The notes beneath the pieces were generated by a model. The model searched no databases. It had not been told where the DNA came from and saw only the letters and a program-made list of their open reading frames with translations. A stretch of DNA of 64,000 nucleotides, from contig NZ_MJGV01000068.1 of assembly GCF_001865015.1 (NCBI RefSeq), positions 129,998 to 193,997 of the forward strand, given 5' to 3'. The first letter of the stretch is position 1. The number at the start of each line of letters is the position of its first letter. This document shows, piece after piece, positions 50,718 to 58,867 of the stretch. The position numbers and the translations under genes are program-made. The DNA is from Curtobacterium sp. MMLR14_010 (lineage in GTDB: Bacteria; Actinomycetota; Actinomycetes; Actinomycetales; Microbacteriaceae).

Positions 50718-50750
50718 TGAGTGTCAACACCCCGTCCGTAAACTGGTCCG

Positions 50751-51605
50751 ATGACGTCACCGGTGCGCCTGCTCTTCGCCTCGTCGCACCCCGGGCCCAC
50801 GGTCACGGTGACGGTCCTCGCCGCGGTCATCGCCGCCGCGGTCGGTCATCCGGTCTGGCTCGTGGTGCTCGTCGCGCTGACGGTCATCGCCGGGCAGCTG
50901 TCGATCGGCCTGGCGAACGACTGGATCGACGCCGACCGCGACCGGGCCGTCGGCCGCTCGGACAAGCCCGTGGCCCGCGGCCTCATCGCGAAGGAGACGG
51001 TCCGGACGGCCGCGGTCGTCTGCGCCGGCGTCGCCGTCGTCCTCTCCCTGTTCCTCGGTCCGGTCGCCGCCGTCGCGCACCTGGTGCTGGTGGCCGCCGG
51101 GTGGGCCTACGACGCCGGCCTGAAGCGCTCGGTCTGGTCCGTGGCCCCGTTCGTCGTCGCGTTCGGGCTGCTGCCGGTCGTCGCCGTGTCCGCCGGCGCC
51201 GACGCCCAGTTCCCCGCCGCGTGGGCGATCGCGACCGGCGCGGTGTTCGGCGTCGCGATCCACTGCACGAACGTCCTGCCCGACCTGGTCGACGACGCCG
51301 CCACCGGCGTGCGCGGGTTCCCGCACCGGCTCGGGCTGCACGCCGCCGGCGTGGTCGCCTTCGCGTCGCTCGTGGTCGCCGCCGGACTCGTCCTCGTCGG
51401 TCAGCTCGGCGGGGACGACCCGGTGCGCGGCCTCGGCGTCGTGCTCGCGCTCCTCGGCGTGGTCGTGGTGGTGGCGCTCGCCGCCGTCGGCGTCCGCCTG
51501 GTGCTCACCGGTCCGCCGACGCGCACGCTGTTCCGGCTGGTCATCGTGTCGTCACTGGTGCTCGTCCTCGAACTCGCGCTCGCCGGGGCGCGCCTCGTCG
51601 CCTGA
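50751..51605 (+). CDS. UbiA-family prenyltransferase
   Basis: 284 residues with seven to nine membrane helices. The two Asp-rich motifs are visible: NDWIDADRDRAVGRSDKP from residue 56, and DLVDDAATGVRGFPHRLG in the second half. They bind Mg and the prenyl diphosphate. UbiA proteins attach prenyl chains to aromatic rings (menaquinone, ubiquinone, heme O, chlorophyll and others). The short length and lack of nearby menaquinone genes leave the acceptor open. A neighbouring FAD monooxygenase is convergent, with a 4-bp gap. Confidence 0.87.
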   Translation: MTSPVRLLFASSHPGPTVTVTVLAAVIAAAVGHPVWLVVLVALTVIAGQLSIGLANDWIDADRDRAVGRSDKPVARGLIAKETVRTAAVVCAGVAVVLSLFLGPVAAVAHLVLVAAGWAYDAGLKRSVWSVAPFVVAFGLLPVVAVSAGADAQFPAAWAIATGAVFGVAIHCTNVLPDLVDDAATGVRGFPHRLGLHAAGVVAFASLVVAAGLVLVGQLGGDDPVRGLGVVLALLGVVVVVALAAVGVRLVLTGPPTRTLFRLVIVSSLVLVLELALAGARLVA

Positions 51606-51609
51606 CCGG

Positions 51610-52785
51610 TCAGGCCCAGCGCATCGCGTAGAGGCGCGCGAGCAGATCGGCGGTCGGGAGGCTCAGCGCCGTCCGCAACAGCGCCTCACGAGCCAGCACG
51701 GCCGGGCCCACTGCACGGCCACCGACCGCCATGTTGGCCTCGGCCTGGCGCGCGGCACGCCGGGCGACCGCCTGTCGGCGGCGGGCGTAGGCGGGCCACG
51801 GCCCGGCGCTGCCCGTCCGGATGCCGTCCGCAAGCAGGGGAGCCAGCTCGGCGGCGTCGAGCCACCCGAGGTTCATGCCCTGCCCGCCGATCGGGCTGAT
51901 CTCGTGCGCGGCGTCGCCGATCAGGACGACGCGGCCGATCCCCACACGGAGCGCCTCGCGGCGACGGACCCGGAACCCGCTGAGCATCGAGCAGGTGTCG
52001 GGGTCGACGGCGGCTCCCGTGCGTTCGCGGACGGTCCTGGCGAGTGTGGCGGCGTCGACCTCGTCGTCGGCCGGGGTGTCACGGCCGACGAGCGTCACGT
52101 AGCGACGGCGGCCGTCGGGCAGCGGGAAGGACTCCACGACCCCGTCGGGTCCGACGTCGACGAGTGCCGTCGAGCGGGCGGACGCGGGCTCCGGGTCCGC
52201 GAAGTCACCCATCACGTAGCGGTCGGGGTAGTCGTGGCCGACGGTGTCGATCCCGAGCAGGTCCCGCACGGTGCTGCGCGCGCCGTCAGCACCGACGACG
52301 AACCCGGCGCGCAGTGCGATCGGTGCGCCGTCGGGACCGGTGCCCTCGACGTCGACGTGGTCCGGGTGGCGGTGCAGGGCGGTCACGCTCGTCCCCGTGC
52401 TGAGGGCGTCCGGCGACCAGGCCGCGAGTCGGTCGCGCAGGATGCCCTCGGTCCGGTGCTGGTCGAGGGTGGCGACGTACGGGTGCGTGTCCGACGCCCG
52501 CGCGAACGACAGCGTGCCGAGGGTCCGGCCGCGGCTGCGGGCGATGCCCTGGCGTACGAGCGTGGCCTCGGCCAGGACGGGCACGTCGGCGCCGATCGCG
52601 GCGAAGGCGTCGAGGGACGGTGCGTGGATGCCGATCGCCCGCGAGCCCCACGGGGTGCTGTCCCGCCGCTCCCACACCTGCACGCGGACGCCCGACCGGG
52701 CCAGCAGCGCCGCGAGGAACACCCCGACCGGGCCGCCGCCCACCACCAGGACGTCCGTGGACGACCCGGCCACGTCCTGGGTCAC
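51610..52785 (-). CDS. FAD-dependent monooxygenase (PHBH-like)
   Basis: 391 residues. VLVVGGGPVGVFLAALLARSG is the N-terminal FAD motif, GFVVGADGARSTVRDLLGI the DG motif binding FAD and NAD(P)H, and GRVVLIGDAAHEISPIGGQG the GD motif; all three mark the p-hydroxybenzoate hydroxylase class. Such enzymes hydroxylate aromatic rings or epoxidise. The GTG start overlaps the acyltransferase stop by 4 bp, so they are co-transcribed. With UbiA alongside, a role in prenylated aromatic or lipid modification is conceivable but unproven. Confidence 0.88.
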   Translation of the reverse strand: MTQDVAGSSTDVLVVGGGPVGVFLAALLARSGVRVQVWERRDSTPWGSRAIGIHAPSLDAFAAIGADVPVLAEATLVRQGIARSRGRTLGTLSFARASDTHPYVATLDQHRTEGILRDRLAAWSPDALSTGTSVTALHRHPDHVDVEGTGPDGAPIALRAGFVVGADGARSTVRDLLGIDTVGHDYPDRYVMGDFADPEPASARSTALVDVGPDGVVESFPLPDGRRRYVTLVGRDTPADDEVDAATLARTVRERTGAAVDPDTCSMLSGFRVRRREALRVGIGRVVLIGDAAHEISPIGGQGMNLGWLDAAELAPLLADGIRTGSAGPWPAYARRRQAVARRAARQAEANMAVGGRAVGPAVLAREALLRTALSLPTADLLARLYAMRWA

Positions 52786-53987
52786 TCGGCCACCTGCGCG
52801 GCGGAACGCTCCGCTGCCATCAGACGCCGAGCCTCCCGGAAGCGGCGGCGGAGCCGTTCGATCGGCACCTCGACGGCGTAGGCCGCCCCGACGGCGACCA
52901 GGATCGCGGTGCCGAGCAGCCAGAGCCAGGCGGACGCGCCCGCGATGCCGGACACCACGGTGCCGAGCAGGGCGATGACGAGCGGGTGCCAGAGGTAGGC
53001 GGCGTACGAGACGCGGCGACCGAACCAGGCCACCGGGCGCCAGGACAGCGCCACGGACACCGGGGTGCGGACCGAGACCAGGCCGCCGATCAGCAGTGCG
53101 GAGACGACGCCGCTGGCCGGGAGCAGCAGGCCGAAGGTCCAGGCGTGCTGGCCCCAGTCGTCCCCGATCGCGACCTGCACGGCCACGAGGAGTCCCAGAC
53201 CGACCCAGGTACCCACGTGCCCGGCGACGCCGGCCGCCCACGCTCGGACACGCTCGTCGTCGAGGAGCAGTGCGAGCAGGCAACCCGTCGCCAGCGGGAC
53301 CAGGCCGAGCACGGGGGAGAAGTACACGTCCGGCGTCGCTCCGCCGCCCGGGGTGCGGTAGCTCGCCCACGACGCGATCGAGGCGCCGACGACCACGACG
53401 CCGAGCCCCGCGACGAGGGCCCGACGGTGGGCCCTGACCACGAACAGGAGCACGAGGACGGGTGGCCAGACGAGGTAGAACTGCTCCTCCATCGACAGGC
53501 TCCAGGTGTGCCCGAACACGCCCTGCGTCGTGTCCCAGAACGAGCGGAAGAGGTTGCCGGTGTAGCTCAGGGCGATGACGGCGGCCTCACCGGCGGAGAA
53601 CGAGGCGCCCTTGTAATCACCGACCCACGACCAGAGCGCGATGCCCGCGGCGACCATCACCAGGAGGGCCGGGTACAGGCGGAGCAGGCGCTTCACCCAG
53701 AAGCTGCCGAGGCGGATGCGGCCGGTGCGGCGCTGCTCGCCGAGGAGCAGCGACGTGATGAGGAAGCCGGACAGCACGAAGAAGACCTGGACGCCGATGA
53801 AGCCGCCCTCGAAGCCGGCCACGTGCAGGTGGTAGAGCATGACGATGAGGATCGCGGCGGTGCGGAGCCCGTCGAGCGCCGTGGCGCGGTGCGCGAGGGG
53901 GGCGGCGGGTGCCGTCGTCGTCGCGCCGGCTGCGGTGCTGGTCGTCGTGCCTGCGGTCGCGGCCTGCTGGATCGTGCTCGTCGACAA
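52782..53987 (-). CDS. Acyltransferase 3 (OafA/YrhL-like) membrane protein
   Basis: 401 residues with about ten membrane helices. Family hallmarks are ALDGLRTAAILIVMLYHL (the H of RxxH-type motif near the N-terminus), GFIGVQVFFVLSGFLITSLLL, SFWVKRLLRLYPALL and HTWSLSMEEQFYLVWP. These enzymes acylate exported polysaccharides, lipids or antibiotics. The start is a TTG at 53987 supported by a strong GAGGAGG five bases upstream; there is no alternative ATG before the first helix. A Thr/Ala-rich N-terminal stretch of about 35 residues precedes the first helix. It is followed by the coupled FAD monooxygenase. Confidence 0.9.
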   Translation of the reverse strand: MSTSTIQQAATAGTTTSTAAGATTTAPAAPLAHRATALDGLRTAAILIVMLYHLHVAGFEGGFIGVQVFFVLSGFLITSLLLGEQRRTGRIRLGSFWVKRLLRLYPALLVMVAAGIALWSWVGDYKGASFSAGEAAVIALSYTGNLFRSFWDTTQGVFGHTWSLSMEEQFYLVWPPVLVLLFVVRAHRRALVAGLGVVVVGASIASWASYRTPGGGATPDVYFSPVLGLVPLATGCLLALLLDDERVRAWAAGVAGHVGTWVGLGLLVAVQVAIGDDWGQHAWTFGLLLPASGVVSALLIGGLVSVRTPVSVALSWRPVAWFGRRVSYAAYLWHPLVIALLGTVVSGIAGASAWLWLLGTAILVAVGAAYAVEVPIERLRRRFREARRLMAAERSAAQVAE

Positions 53988-54052
53988 GTCGCCTCCTCGT
54001 CAGGGGTCAGGGTCCTGACCTGCCAGGATGCTCCGTCCGCCCAAGAGCGACC

Positions 54053-54646
54053 TCAAGATCGACCTGTACGTCCGTTCTGCGACGGGGCCACGAGGGCGGT
54101 CAGGGCGTCGAGGCGCTCACGGGCGATGGCCTGCATCGAACGGTCCTCGCCCGGCGCGATCCACTGCTGGAACGACAGGTGGAACACCGTGACGGCGGTC
54201 TCGGCGGCGAGCGTGGCCCCCGGTTCCTCGATGCCCCGCGCACGCAGGACCTCACCGAGGCGGACCTTGAGCGTCGCGAGCTTGCCGAGTTCGCGCTCGC
54301 CGAGGGACGGTTCGGCGTCGATGATCGGCTGGCGTCGCCGCGACCACGCCCGGCGCTCGTCGGGGAAGAACGCCGCCGTGCCCTCGAGCGCCCGACGGAC
54401 GAGCTCGATCGTGGGGGTGTCGGCCGGCGCGGTCTCGATCGGGTCGACGAACATCGCGACGAAGTCCTCCTGTCCGGCGAACAGGACCTCGCGCTTGTCG
54501 GCGAAGTGCCGGAAGAAGGTGCGCTCCGTGACCTCGGCCGCGGTGGCGATCTCGGCGACGGTGGTCCGCTCGAACCCCTGCTCGGCGAAGAGGCGCAGGG
54601 ACACGGCCTGCAGTCGCTCGCGGGTGCCGGGTTGCCAACGTGCCAT
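54053..54646 (-). CDS. TetR-family regulator of the divergent SDR
   Basis: 197 residues. LQAVSLRLFAEQGFERTTVA and EIATAAEVTERTFFRHFADKREVLF form the DNA-binding domain; the TERTFFRHF helix is the MftR/AcrR-like form. The C-terminal half includes RRALEGTAAFFPDERRAWSR. Divergent from the SDR gene at 54786 with an inverted repeat between them. In such TetR-SDR pairs the regulator usually represses the SDR. Confidence 0.92.
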   Translation of the reverse strand: MARWQPGTRERLQAVSLRLFAEQGFERTTVAEIATAAEVTERTFFRHFADKREVLFAGQEDFVAMFVDPIETAPADTPTIELVRRALEGTAAFFPDERRAWSRRRQPIIDAEPSLGERELGKLATLKVRLGEVLRARGIEEPGATLAAETAVTVFHLSFQQWIAPGEDRSMQAIARERLDALTALVAPSQNGRTGRS

Positions 54647-54691
54647 GAGGAGAGTCTACTGATGACAGTGCATGACATCGGGTGCTACGGT

Positions 54692-54710
54692 GATGTCAGT
54701 CGATGACATC
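54692..54710. promoter_or_regulatory. TetR operator between regulator and SDR
   Basis: GATGTCA, 5-bp spacer GTCGA, TGACATC: a perfect 7-bp inverted repeat. A second partial copy, GATGACAGTGCATGACATC, lies at 54661-54679 next to the regulator's start. Both fall in the 139-bp divergent gap. Confidence 0.65.
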
Positions 54711-54721
54711 GGGGTGACGAC

Positions 54722-54772
54722 TCGCCCTGATCGTTCTCGCCCTGATCGTTCTCGTTCGTTCTCGTTCGTCCT
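54722..54772 (+). repeat. Direct repeats in the SDR leader
   Basis: CGCCCTGATCGTTCT occurs twice in tandem and continues as TCGTTCTCG units up to the ribosome site (GAAGGA) of the SDR gene. It would be transcribed as the untranslated leader and could vary in length. Confidence 0.65.
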
Positions 54773-54785
54773 GGAAGGACTCACC

Positions 54786-55691
54786 ATGCACGTGTTCGTC
54801 ACCGGAGCCTCCGGCTGGATCGGCTCCGCCACCGTCGACGAGCTCATCGCCGCCGGCCACCGCGTCACCGGACTCGTCCGCTCGGACGCCTCCGCCGCTG
54901 CCGTGACCGCCGCCGGGGCCACCCCGCTCCGCGGCGACCTCGACGACCTCGACGCGATCCGCCGCGGTGCGTCCGACGCCGACGCGGTCGTCCACCTCGC
55001 CAACAAGCACGACTGGGCGAACCCGGCCGCCTCGAACGCCGCCGAGCGTGCCGCGGTCGTGACCATCGGCACCGCGCTCGTCGGCACGGACCGCCCGTTC
55101 GTCGTGGCCTCGGGCATCGCCGGGCTCGCGCAGGACCGACCGGCCGTCGAGACCGACGTGTCCCCGTTCAGCGGACCCGAGGCGATGCGCGGCGGCAGCG
55201 AGAACCGCGCACTCGACTTCGTCGACCAGGGTGTCCGGACCGTCGCGGCCCGCTTCGCCCCGACCGTGCACGGCGTGGGCGACCACGGCTTCATCGCGCT
55301 GATCACCGCCGCGGCCAAGCAGCACGGGGTGTCCGCCTACGTCGGGGAGGGCACCAACTCCTGGTCCGCCGTGCACCGGTCCGACGCCGCTCGGCTCGTG
55401 CGACTCGGGCTCGAGCAGGCACCGGCGGGCACGCGCATGCACGCTTCGGCGGAGACCGCGATCCCGACGCGGGCGATCGCCGAGGCCATCGGCGAGGCCC
55501 TCGGGCTGCCGGTCACCTCGGTCGACCCGGCTGACGCCGTCGCGCACTTCGGGTTCATCGGGCAGTTCTTCGCCATGGAGATGGCGGGCTCGTCCGCCGC
55601 GACGCAGGAGTTCCTCGGATGGGAGCCGACCGGCCCCACGCTCGTCGAGGACATCGCCGCGGGCGCCTACGCCGCTGCCGCGGCGCGGTAG
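54786..55691 (+). CDS. NAD(P)-dependent extended SDR (epimerase-like)
   Basis: 301 residues. MHVFVTGASGWIGSATVDEL contains the GASGWIG Rossmann motif. A classical YxxxK is not obvious; the region around GGSENRALDFVDQGVRTVAARF suggests an atypical SDR like those annotated as nucleoside-diphosphate-sugar epimerase-like. The end, SSAATQEFLGWEPTGPTLVEDI, is typical of the group (LGWxPxxPxLxxDI). Start ATG 54786 is set by GAAGGA seven bases upstream and by the operator lying before it. Probably induced under control of the divergent TetR. Confidence 0.85.
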   Translation: MHVFVTGASGWIGSATVDELIAAGHRVTGLVRSDASAAAVTAAGATPLRGDLDDLDAIRRGASDADAVVHLANKHDWANPAASNAAERAAVVTIGTALVGTDRPFVVASGIAGLAQDRPAVETDVSPFSGPEAMRGGSENRALDFVDQGVRTVAARFAPTVHGVGDHGFIALITAAAKQHGVSAYVGEGTNSWSAVHRSDAARLVRLGLEQAPAGTRMHASAETAIPTRAIAEAIGEALGLPVTSVDPADAVAHFGFIGQFFAMEMAGSSAATQEFLGWEPTGPTLVEDIAAGAYAAAAAR

Positions 55692-55716
55692 CCGGGCGGC
55701 CGGGCGGTGGCTGCCC

Positions 55717-55778
55717 GGTGCGAGGTTGCCCACACGGTGCGGGTCCCTCGCGCTGCACAGGGTGCACGAACTCGCACC
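55717..55778. terminator. Family B hairpin after the SDR gene
   Basis: GGTGCGAGGTTGCCCACACG opposes GGGTGCACGAACTCGCACC as an imperfect hairpin 26 bp downstream of the SDR stop. It is the start of a 356-bp gene-free convergent gap (55692-56047), which holds this repeat, a family A palindrome and two 39-bp direct repeats, and no gene. Confidence 0.7.
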
Positions 55779-55820
55779 GGCCGGAAGAACGCGCACGGTG
55801 CGAGCGCCACGAGCCATCCA

Positions 55821-55866
55821 CCGGACGGGAGGCTCGTGGCGGCCCGGCACCGAGCCTCCCGTCCGG
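55821..55866. repeat. Family A REP-like palindrome with 16-bp perfect arms
   Basis: CCGGACGGGAGGCTCG (55821-55836) and its exact complement CGAGCCTCCCGTCCGG (55851-55866) around a 14-nt centre. It belongs to the same family as 3256-3296, 3525-3567, 11031-11068 and 31217-31262. Confidence 0.8.
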
Positions 55867-55900
55867 CGCGTGGCTGGGCGCGCACGGCGCTCCCGACTCG

Positions 55901-56011
55901 GAGCGACAACGCCGAGGTCGTACGACAGCGATCGTGTCGCGCGCTCGCTGGCGCGCCGGGCGCTCCGACCCCGAGCGACAACGTCGAGGTCGTACGACAG
56001 CGATCGTGTCG
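55901..56011. repeat. Two 39-bp direct repeats
   Basis: The 39-bp unit beginning GAGCGACAACGYCGAGGTCG and ending CGATCGTGTCG occurs at 55901-55939 and 55973-56011, differing at one position and separated by 33 bp. Each contains CGACA and TGTCG as inverted ends. They lie 37 bp beyond the stop of the NADH dehydrogenase gene. Confidence 0.8.
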
Positions 56012-56047
56012 TTCGGAGTCGAGCCGCTCGGCGCGACCGACCCGCGC

Positions 56048-57346
56048 CTACTCGGCCTTCTGCATCTGCCAGGGCTCGGGCTCGCGGTCGCCGTTCGGGC
56101 GCACCGGGCGGACGTCCCCGACGATCGGGATCGAGCGCTTCCGCATGAACCACAGGTAGCGCACGAAGAAGTGGGACAGCGTCGACAGGCGGTTGCCGTT
56201 GCCGAGCAGCGACGCGATGTGCACCGCGACCCAGGCGGCCCAGGCAACGGGACCGACCATCGTGATGCCGCCGCGGAGCTGTGCCACCGCGGCGTTCGTC
56301 CCGATCGTGGCCATCGTGCCCTTGTCGTGGTACTTGAGGTGCTCGGTCGGCTTGCCCTCAAGCGTGCGGACGATCTGCTTGGCGATGTGCTTGCCGCCCT
56401 GCAGCGCGGGCTGGGCGAGCTGCGCGAGGGCGTCGTCCTGTGCGGCGATGTCGCCGGCGGCCCAGATGCCCTCGACCCCCTTCACGCTGAGGTCGTCGTT
56501 CACCTGGATGCGGCCGCCGTGCGTCTGCGGCATGCCCCAGTTCGCGACCTCTTTGTGCGCGGCGACGCCCGTGGCCCAGATGACCTGCGACGCCGGGATG
56601 AACTCGCCGTCGGCGGTCATGACGCCGTCGCGGCGGACCTCGGAGACGCCGGTGTTCAGGCGCAGGATCACCCCGCGCTTGCGCAGCACCTTCGCCGCGT
56701 ACCGACGGAGCCGCGGCGCGAAGGGCTTCAGGAGCTCACCGCTCCGGTGCACGAGCGTGATGGTGATGTTGCCGCGGAGGATCTCCGGGTAGGCGCCCTC
56801 GAGTGCCTGGTCGCGGAGTTCGGCGAGCGCACCGGCCATCTCGACACCGGTCGCACCGCCGCCGACGATGACGATCTTGATCTCGTCGGGCCCCTGGTTG
56901 GCCGCCGCTTCCTCCAGTCGGGTGAACAGCTCGTCGCGGATGCGCAGGGCCTGCGACCGGGAGTACATCGAGTACGCGTACTCGTAGGCGCCCGGGGTAC
57001 CGAAGTAGCTCGTGTTGACGCCGTTCGCAAGGACCAGGTGGTCGTAGTGCAGGTCCTCCCCGTCGGACATCTCGGCGATCTTCTCGTCCGGTCGGACGTT
57101 CGTGAGGAGTCCGTGCCGGAACTCGGCGTTGTCCTGCCGAGCGCGGAGGCTGCGGAGGAAGTAGGTCACGTCCCCGGCGTTGAGCCCGCCCGTCGCCACC
57201 TGGTACATGAGGGGCTGGAACATGTTGTAGACGTGGCGGTCGACGAGGGTGACGCGCACCGGGGCGTCGGCGAGCTCGCGCATGGCGGCGATCCCGGCGA
57301 ACCCACCGCCGACGATGACGACGTGCGGGCGAGGGTCCTGCGGCAT
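56048..57346 (-). CDS. ndh: Type II NADH dehydrogenase (NDH-2)
   Basis: 432 residues. HVVIVGGGFAGIAAMRELAD is the FAD motif and IKIVIVGGGATGVEMAGALAEL the NADH motif; AAGDIAAQ near residue 310 closes the FAD site. AQPALQGGKHIAKQI is the quinone-site region, and the C-terminal hydrophobic stretch GPVAWAAWVAVHIASLLG provides membrane attachment. NDH-2 oxidises NADH and reduces menaquinone without pumping protons. The ATG 57346 follows GGAG by seven bases. It is monocistronic and convergent with the SDR gene. Confidence 0.95.
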   Translation of the reverse strand: MPQDPRPHVVIVGGGFAGIAAMRELADAPVRVTLVDRHVYNMFQPLMYQVATGGLNAGDVTYFLRSLRARQDNAEFRHGLLTNVRPDEKIAEMSDGEDLHYDHLVLANGVNTSYFGTPGAYEYAYSMYSRSQALRIRDELFTRLEEAAANQGPDEIKIVIVGGGATGVEMAGALAELRDQALEGAYPEILRGNITITLVHRSGELLKPFAPRLRRYAAKVLRKRGVILRLNTGVSEVRRDGVMTADGEFIPASQVIWATGVAAHKEVANWGMPQTHGGRIQVNDDLSVKGVEGIWAAGDIAAQDDALAQLAQPALQGGKHIAKQIVRTLEGKPTEHLKYHDKGTMATIGTNAAVAQLRGGITMVGPVAWAAWVAVHIASLLGNGNRLSTLSHFFVRYLWFMRKRSIPIVGDVRPVRPNGDREPEPWQMQKAE

Positions 57347-57455
57347 GGTGAGCTCCGTGGGTGATGCGGTCAACGGCAACCACAACGGTACGCCGCTTCC
57401 GCCATCCTCCGGTCCACCCCTGCGGACGACCGATCGGAGGACCGGATCGCCGCCG

Positions 57456-58004
57456 TCAGTCGACTCGCGGCGCGTAGGTGCTCACGACGTTCCCGCGGCT
57501 CGTCACGGTGCTCTCGACCAACCGCAGGCGCGTGGCCGGGTCGGTCGGTTCGAAGAGCTTCCGCCCGCTGCCGGCGATCGCGGGGTGCACCATGAGCTGC
57601 AGTTCGTCGAGGAGTCCGGCGAAGAGCAGGCTCCGCACGAGCGTGACGCTGCCGCACACCGCGATCGAGCCACCTTCCTGCTCCTTGAGCTGTCGGACGA
57701 AGTCGTGCACGTCGCCCTGGATGCGCGTGCTGTTCTGCCACGTCAGGTCGTCGCCGAGCGTGGTCGAGGCCACGTGCTTCTCGATCGGGTTGATCCACTG
57801 CCCGAACGGGTCCTCGGGGTGGGCCGGCCACCACTCGGACCACTCGGCGTAGCTGTTCCGGCCGAGGAGCACGGTGTCGGTGCAGCTCATGAACGTGGTC
57901 ATGCCCGCGCCGAGCTCGTCGTCGAAGCTGTCGTACTGGAACCGGAAGGGGTCCTGCACCACGCCGTCGACCGACGTGAACAACCCCGCTGTCACCGTGC
58001 GCAT
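57456..58004 (-). CDS. Dihydrofolate reductase-like (RibD C-terminal domain) protein
   Basis: 182 residues. RTVTAGLFTSVDGVVQDPFR at the N-terminus, LLGRNSYAEWSEWWPAH, and SIAVCGSVTLVRSLLFAGLLDELQLMVHP followed by GSGRKLF match the RibD C-terminal/YwjB-like reductase family seen widely in actinobacteria. These bind NADPH, but the substrate is mostly unknown. The start ATG 58004 is preferred because the conserved MRxVxxxxFxSVDG start lies there; the frame extends upstream without family features. Confidence 0.86.
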   Translation of the reverse strand: MRTVTAGLFTSVDGVVQDPFRFQYDSFDDELGAGMTTFMSCTDTVLLGRNSYAEWSEWWPAHPEDPFGQWINPIEKHVASTTLGDDLTWQNSTRIQGDVHDFVRQLKEQEGGSIAVCGSVTLVRSLLFAGLLDELQLMVHPAIAGSGRKLFEPTDPATRLRLVESTVTSRGNVVSTYAPRVD

Positions 58005-58093
58005 GGTCGGAGGGTAGTGCGCCGGCCGCCGCGGCGACACCCCTGGCTCGTCTGCCCCGGCGACTGCGAGCCACGACTGCGTACTGTCGAGGT

Positions 58094-58867
58094 GTGCGCG
58101 CACTGGTGGAGACGGTCTCGGTGGACGGGATGCCCGTCCGGCTCCGCACGATCGCGCCGGCGGGCCGTCGTCACGACGCCCTCATGCCGACCGTCGTCCT
58201 GGTGCACGGGATCGGCATGTCGCACCGGTCGTTCGGTCGGTCACAGATCGCCCTGGCCCGGGAGCACCGCACCATCACCGTCGACCTGCCCGGCTTCGGG
58301 GGCCTGCCCGGTGCCGGACGGCGGTTGGAGATCCCCGAACTCGCGGACCTCGTCATGCGAGCGGTCCGGTCGCGTGGCGTGCACGAGAGCATCCTGGTCG
58401 GCCAGTCGATGGGCGCCCAGATCGTCGTCGAAGCCGCCATCCGCCATCCGGAGGAGATCGACTCCGTCGTGCTCGTCGGACCGGTCATCGACGACCATCG
58501 GAGGACCCTCCTGCAGCAGGCGCTCTCGCTCGGCGTCGACGGGTTCTTCGAGACGGCGCGGATGAACGCCGTCCTCGTGACCGACTACCTCAGGAGCCTC
58601 CGCCAGTACCGGTGGCAGCTCCGCCCGATGATGCGGTACCCGATGCGCGAGGCCGTCGGACGCCTCCGCGTGCCGGTCCTGGTCGTGCGCGGGCACCGTG
58701 ACCCCATCGCCAGGAGCGCCTGGACCGCCCGGCTCGCCCAGGTCGCGGAGCGTGGGGCGCTCGCCGAACTGCGCGGAGCGCACCACGTGCAGGAGCACGA
58801 GCCCGGCGCCTTCGCGGAGCTCGTCGACGAGTTCCGCCGGATGCAGGCGCTGGAGTCGACCCGGTGA
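58094..58867 (+). CDS. Alpha/beta hydrolase
   Basis: 257 residues with a GTG start. VVLVHGIGMSHRSFGRSQI (oxyanion loop), ILVGQSMGAQIVVEAAIRHP (serine nucleophile), VLVVRGHRDPIARSAW (acid) and LRGAHHVQEHEPGAF (histidine) make a complete triad. It resembles the MhpC/esterase branch. It is coupled by a 4-bp GTGA overlap with a second hydrolase, so two serine hydrolases are made together. Substrate unknown. Confidence 0.87.
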   Translation: MRALVETVSVDGMPVRLRTIAPAGRRHDALMPTVVLVHGIGMSHRSFGRSQIALAREHRTITVDLPGFGGLPGAGRRLEIPELADLVMRAVRSRGVHESILVGQSMGAQIVVEAAIRHPEEIDSVVLVGPVIDDHRRTLLQQALSLGVDGFFETARMNAVLVTDYLRSLRQYRWQLRPMMRYPMREAVGRLRVPVLVVRGHRDPIARSAWTARLAQVAERGALAELRGAHHVQEHEPGAFAELVDEFRRMQALESTR

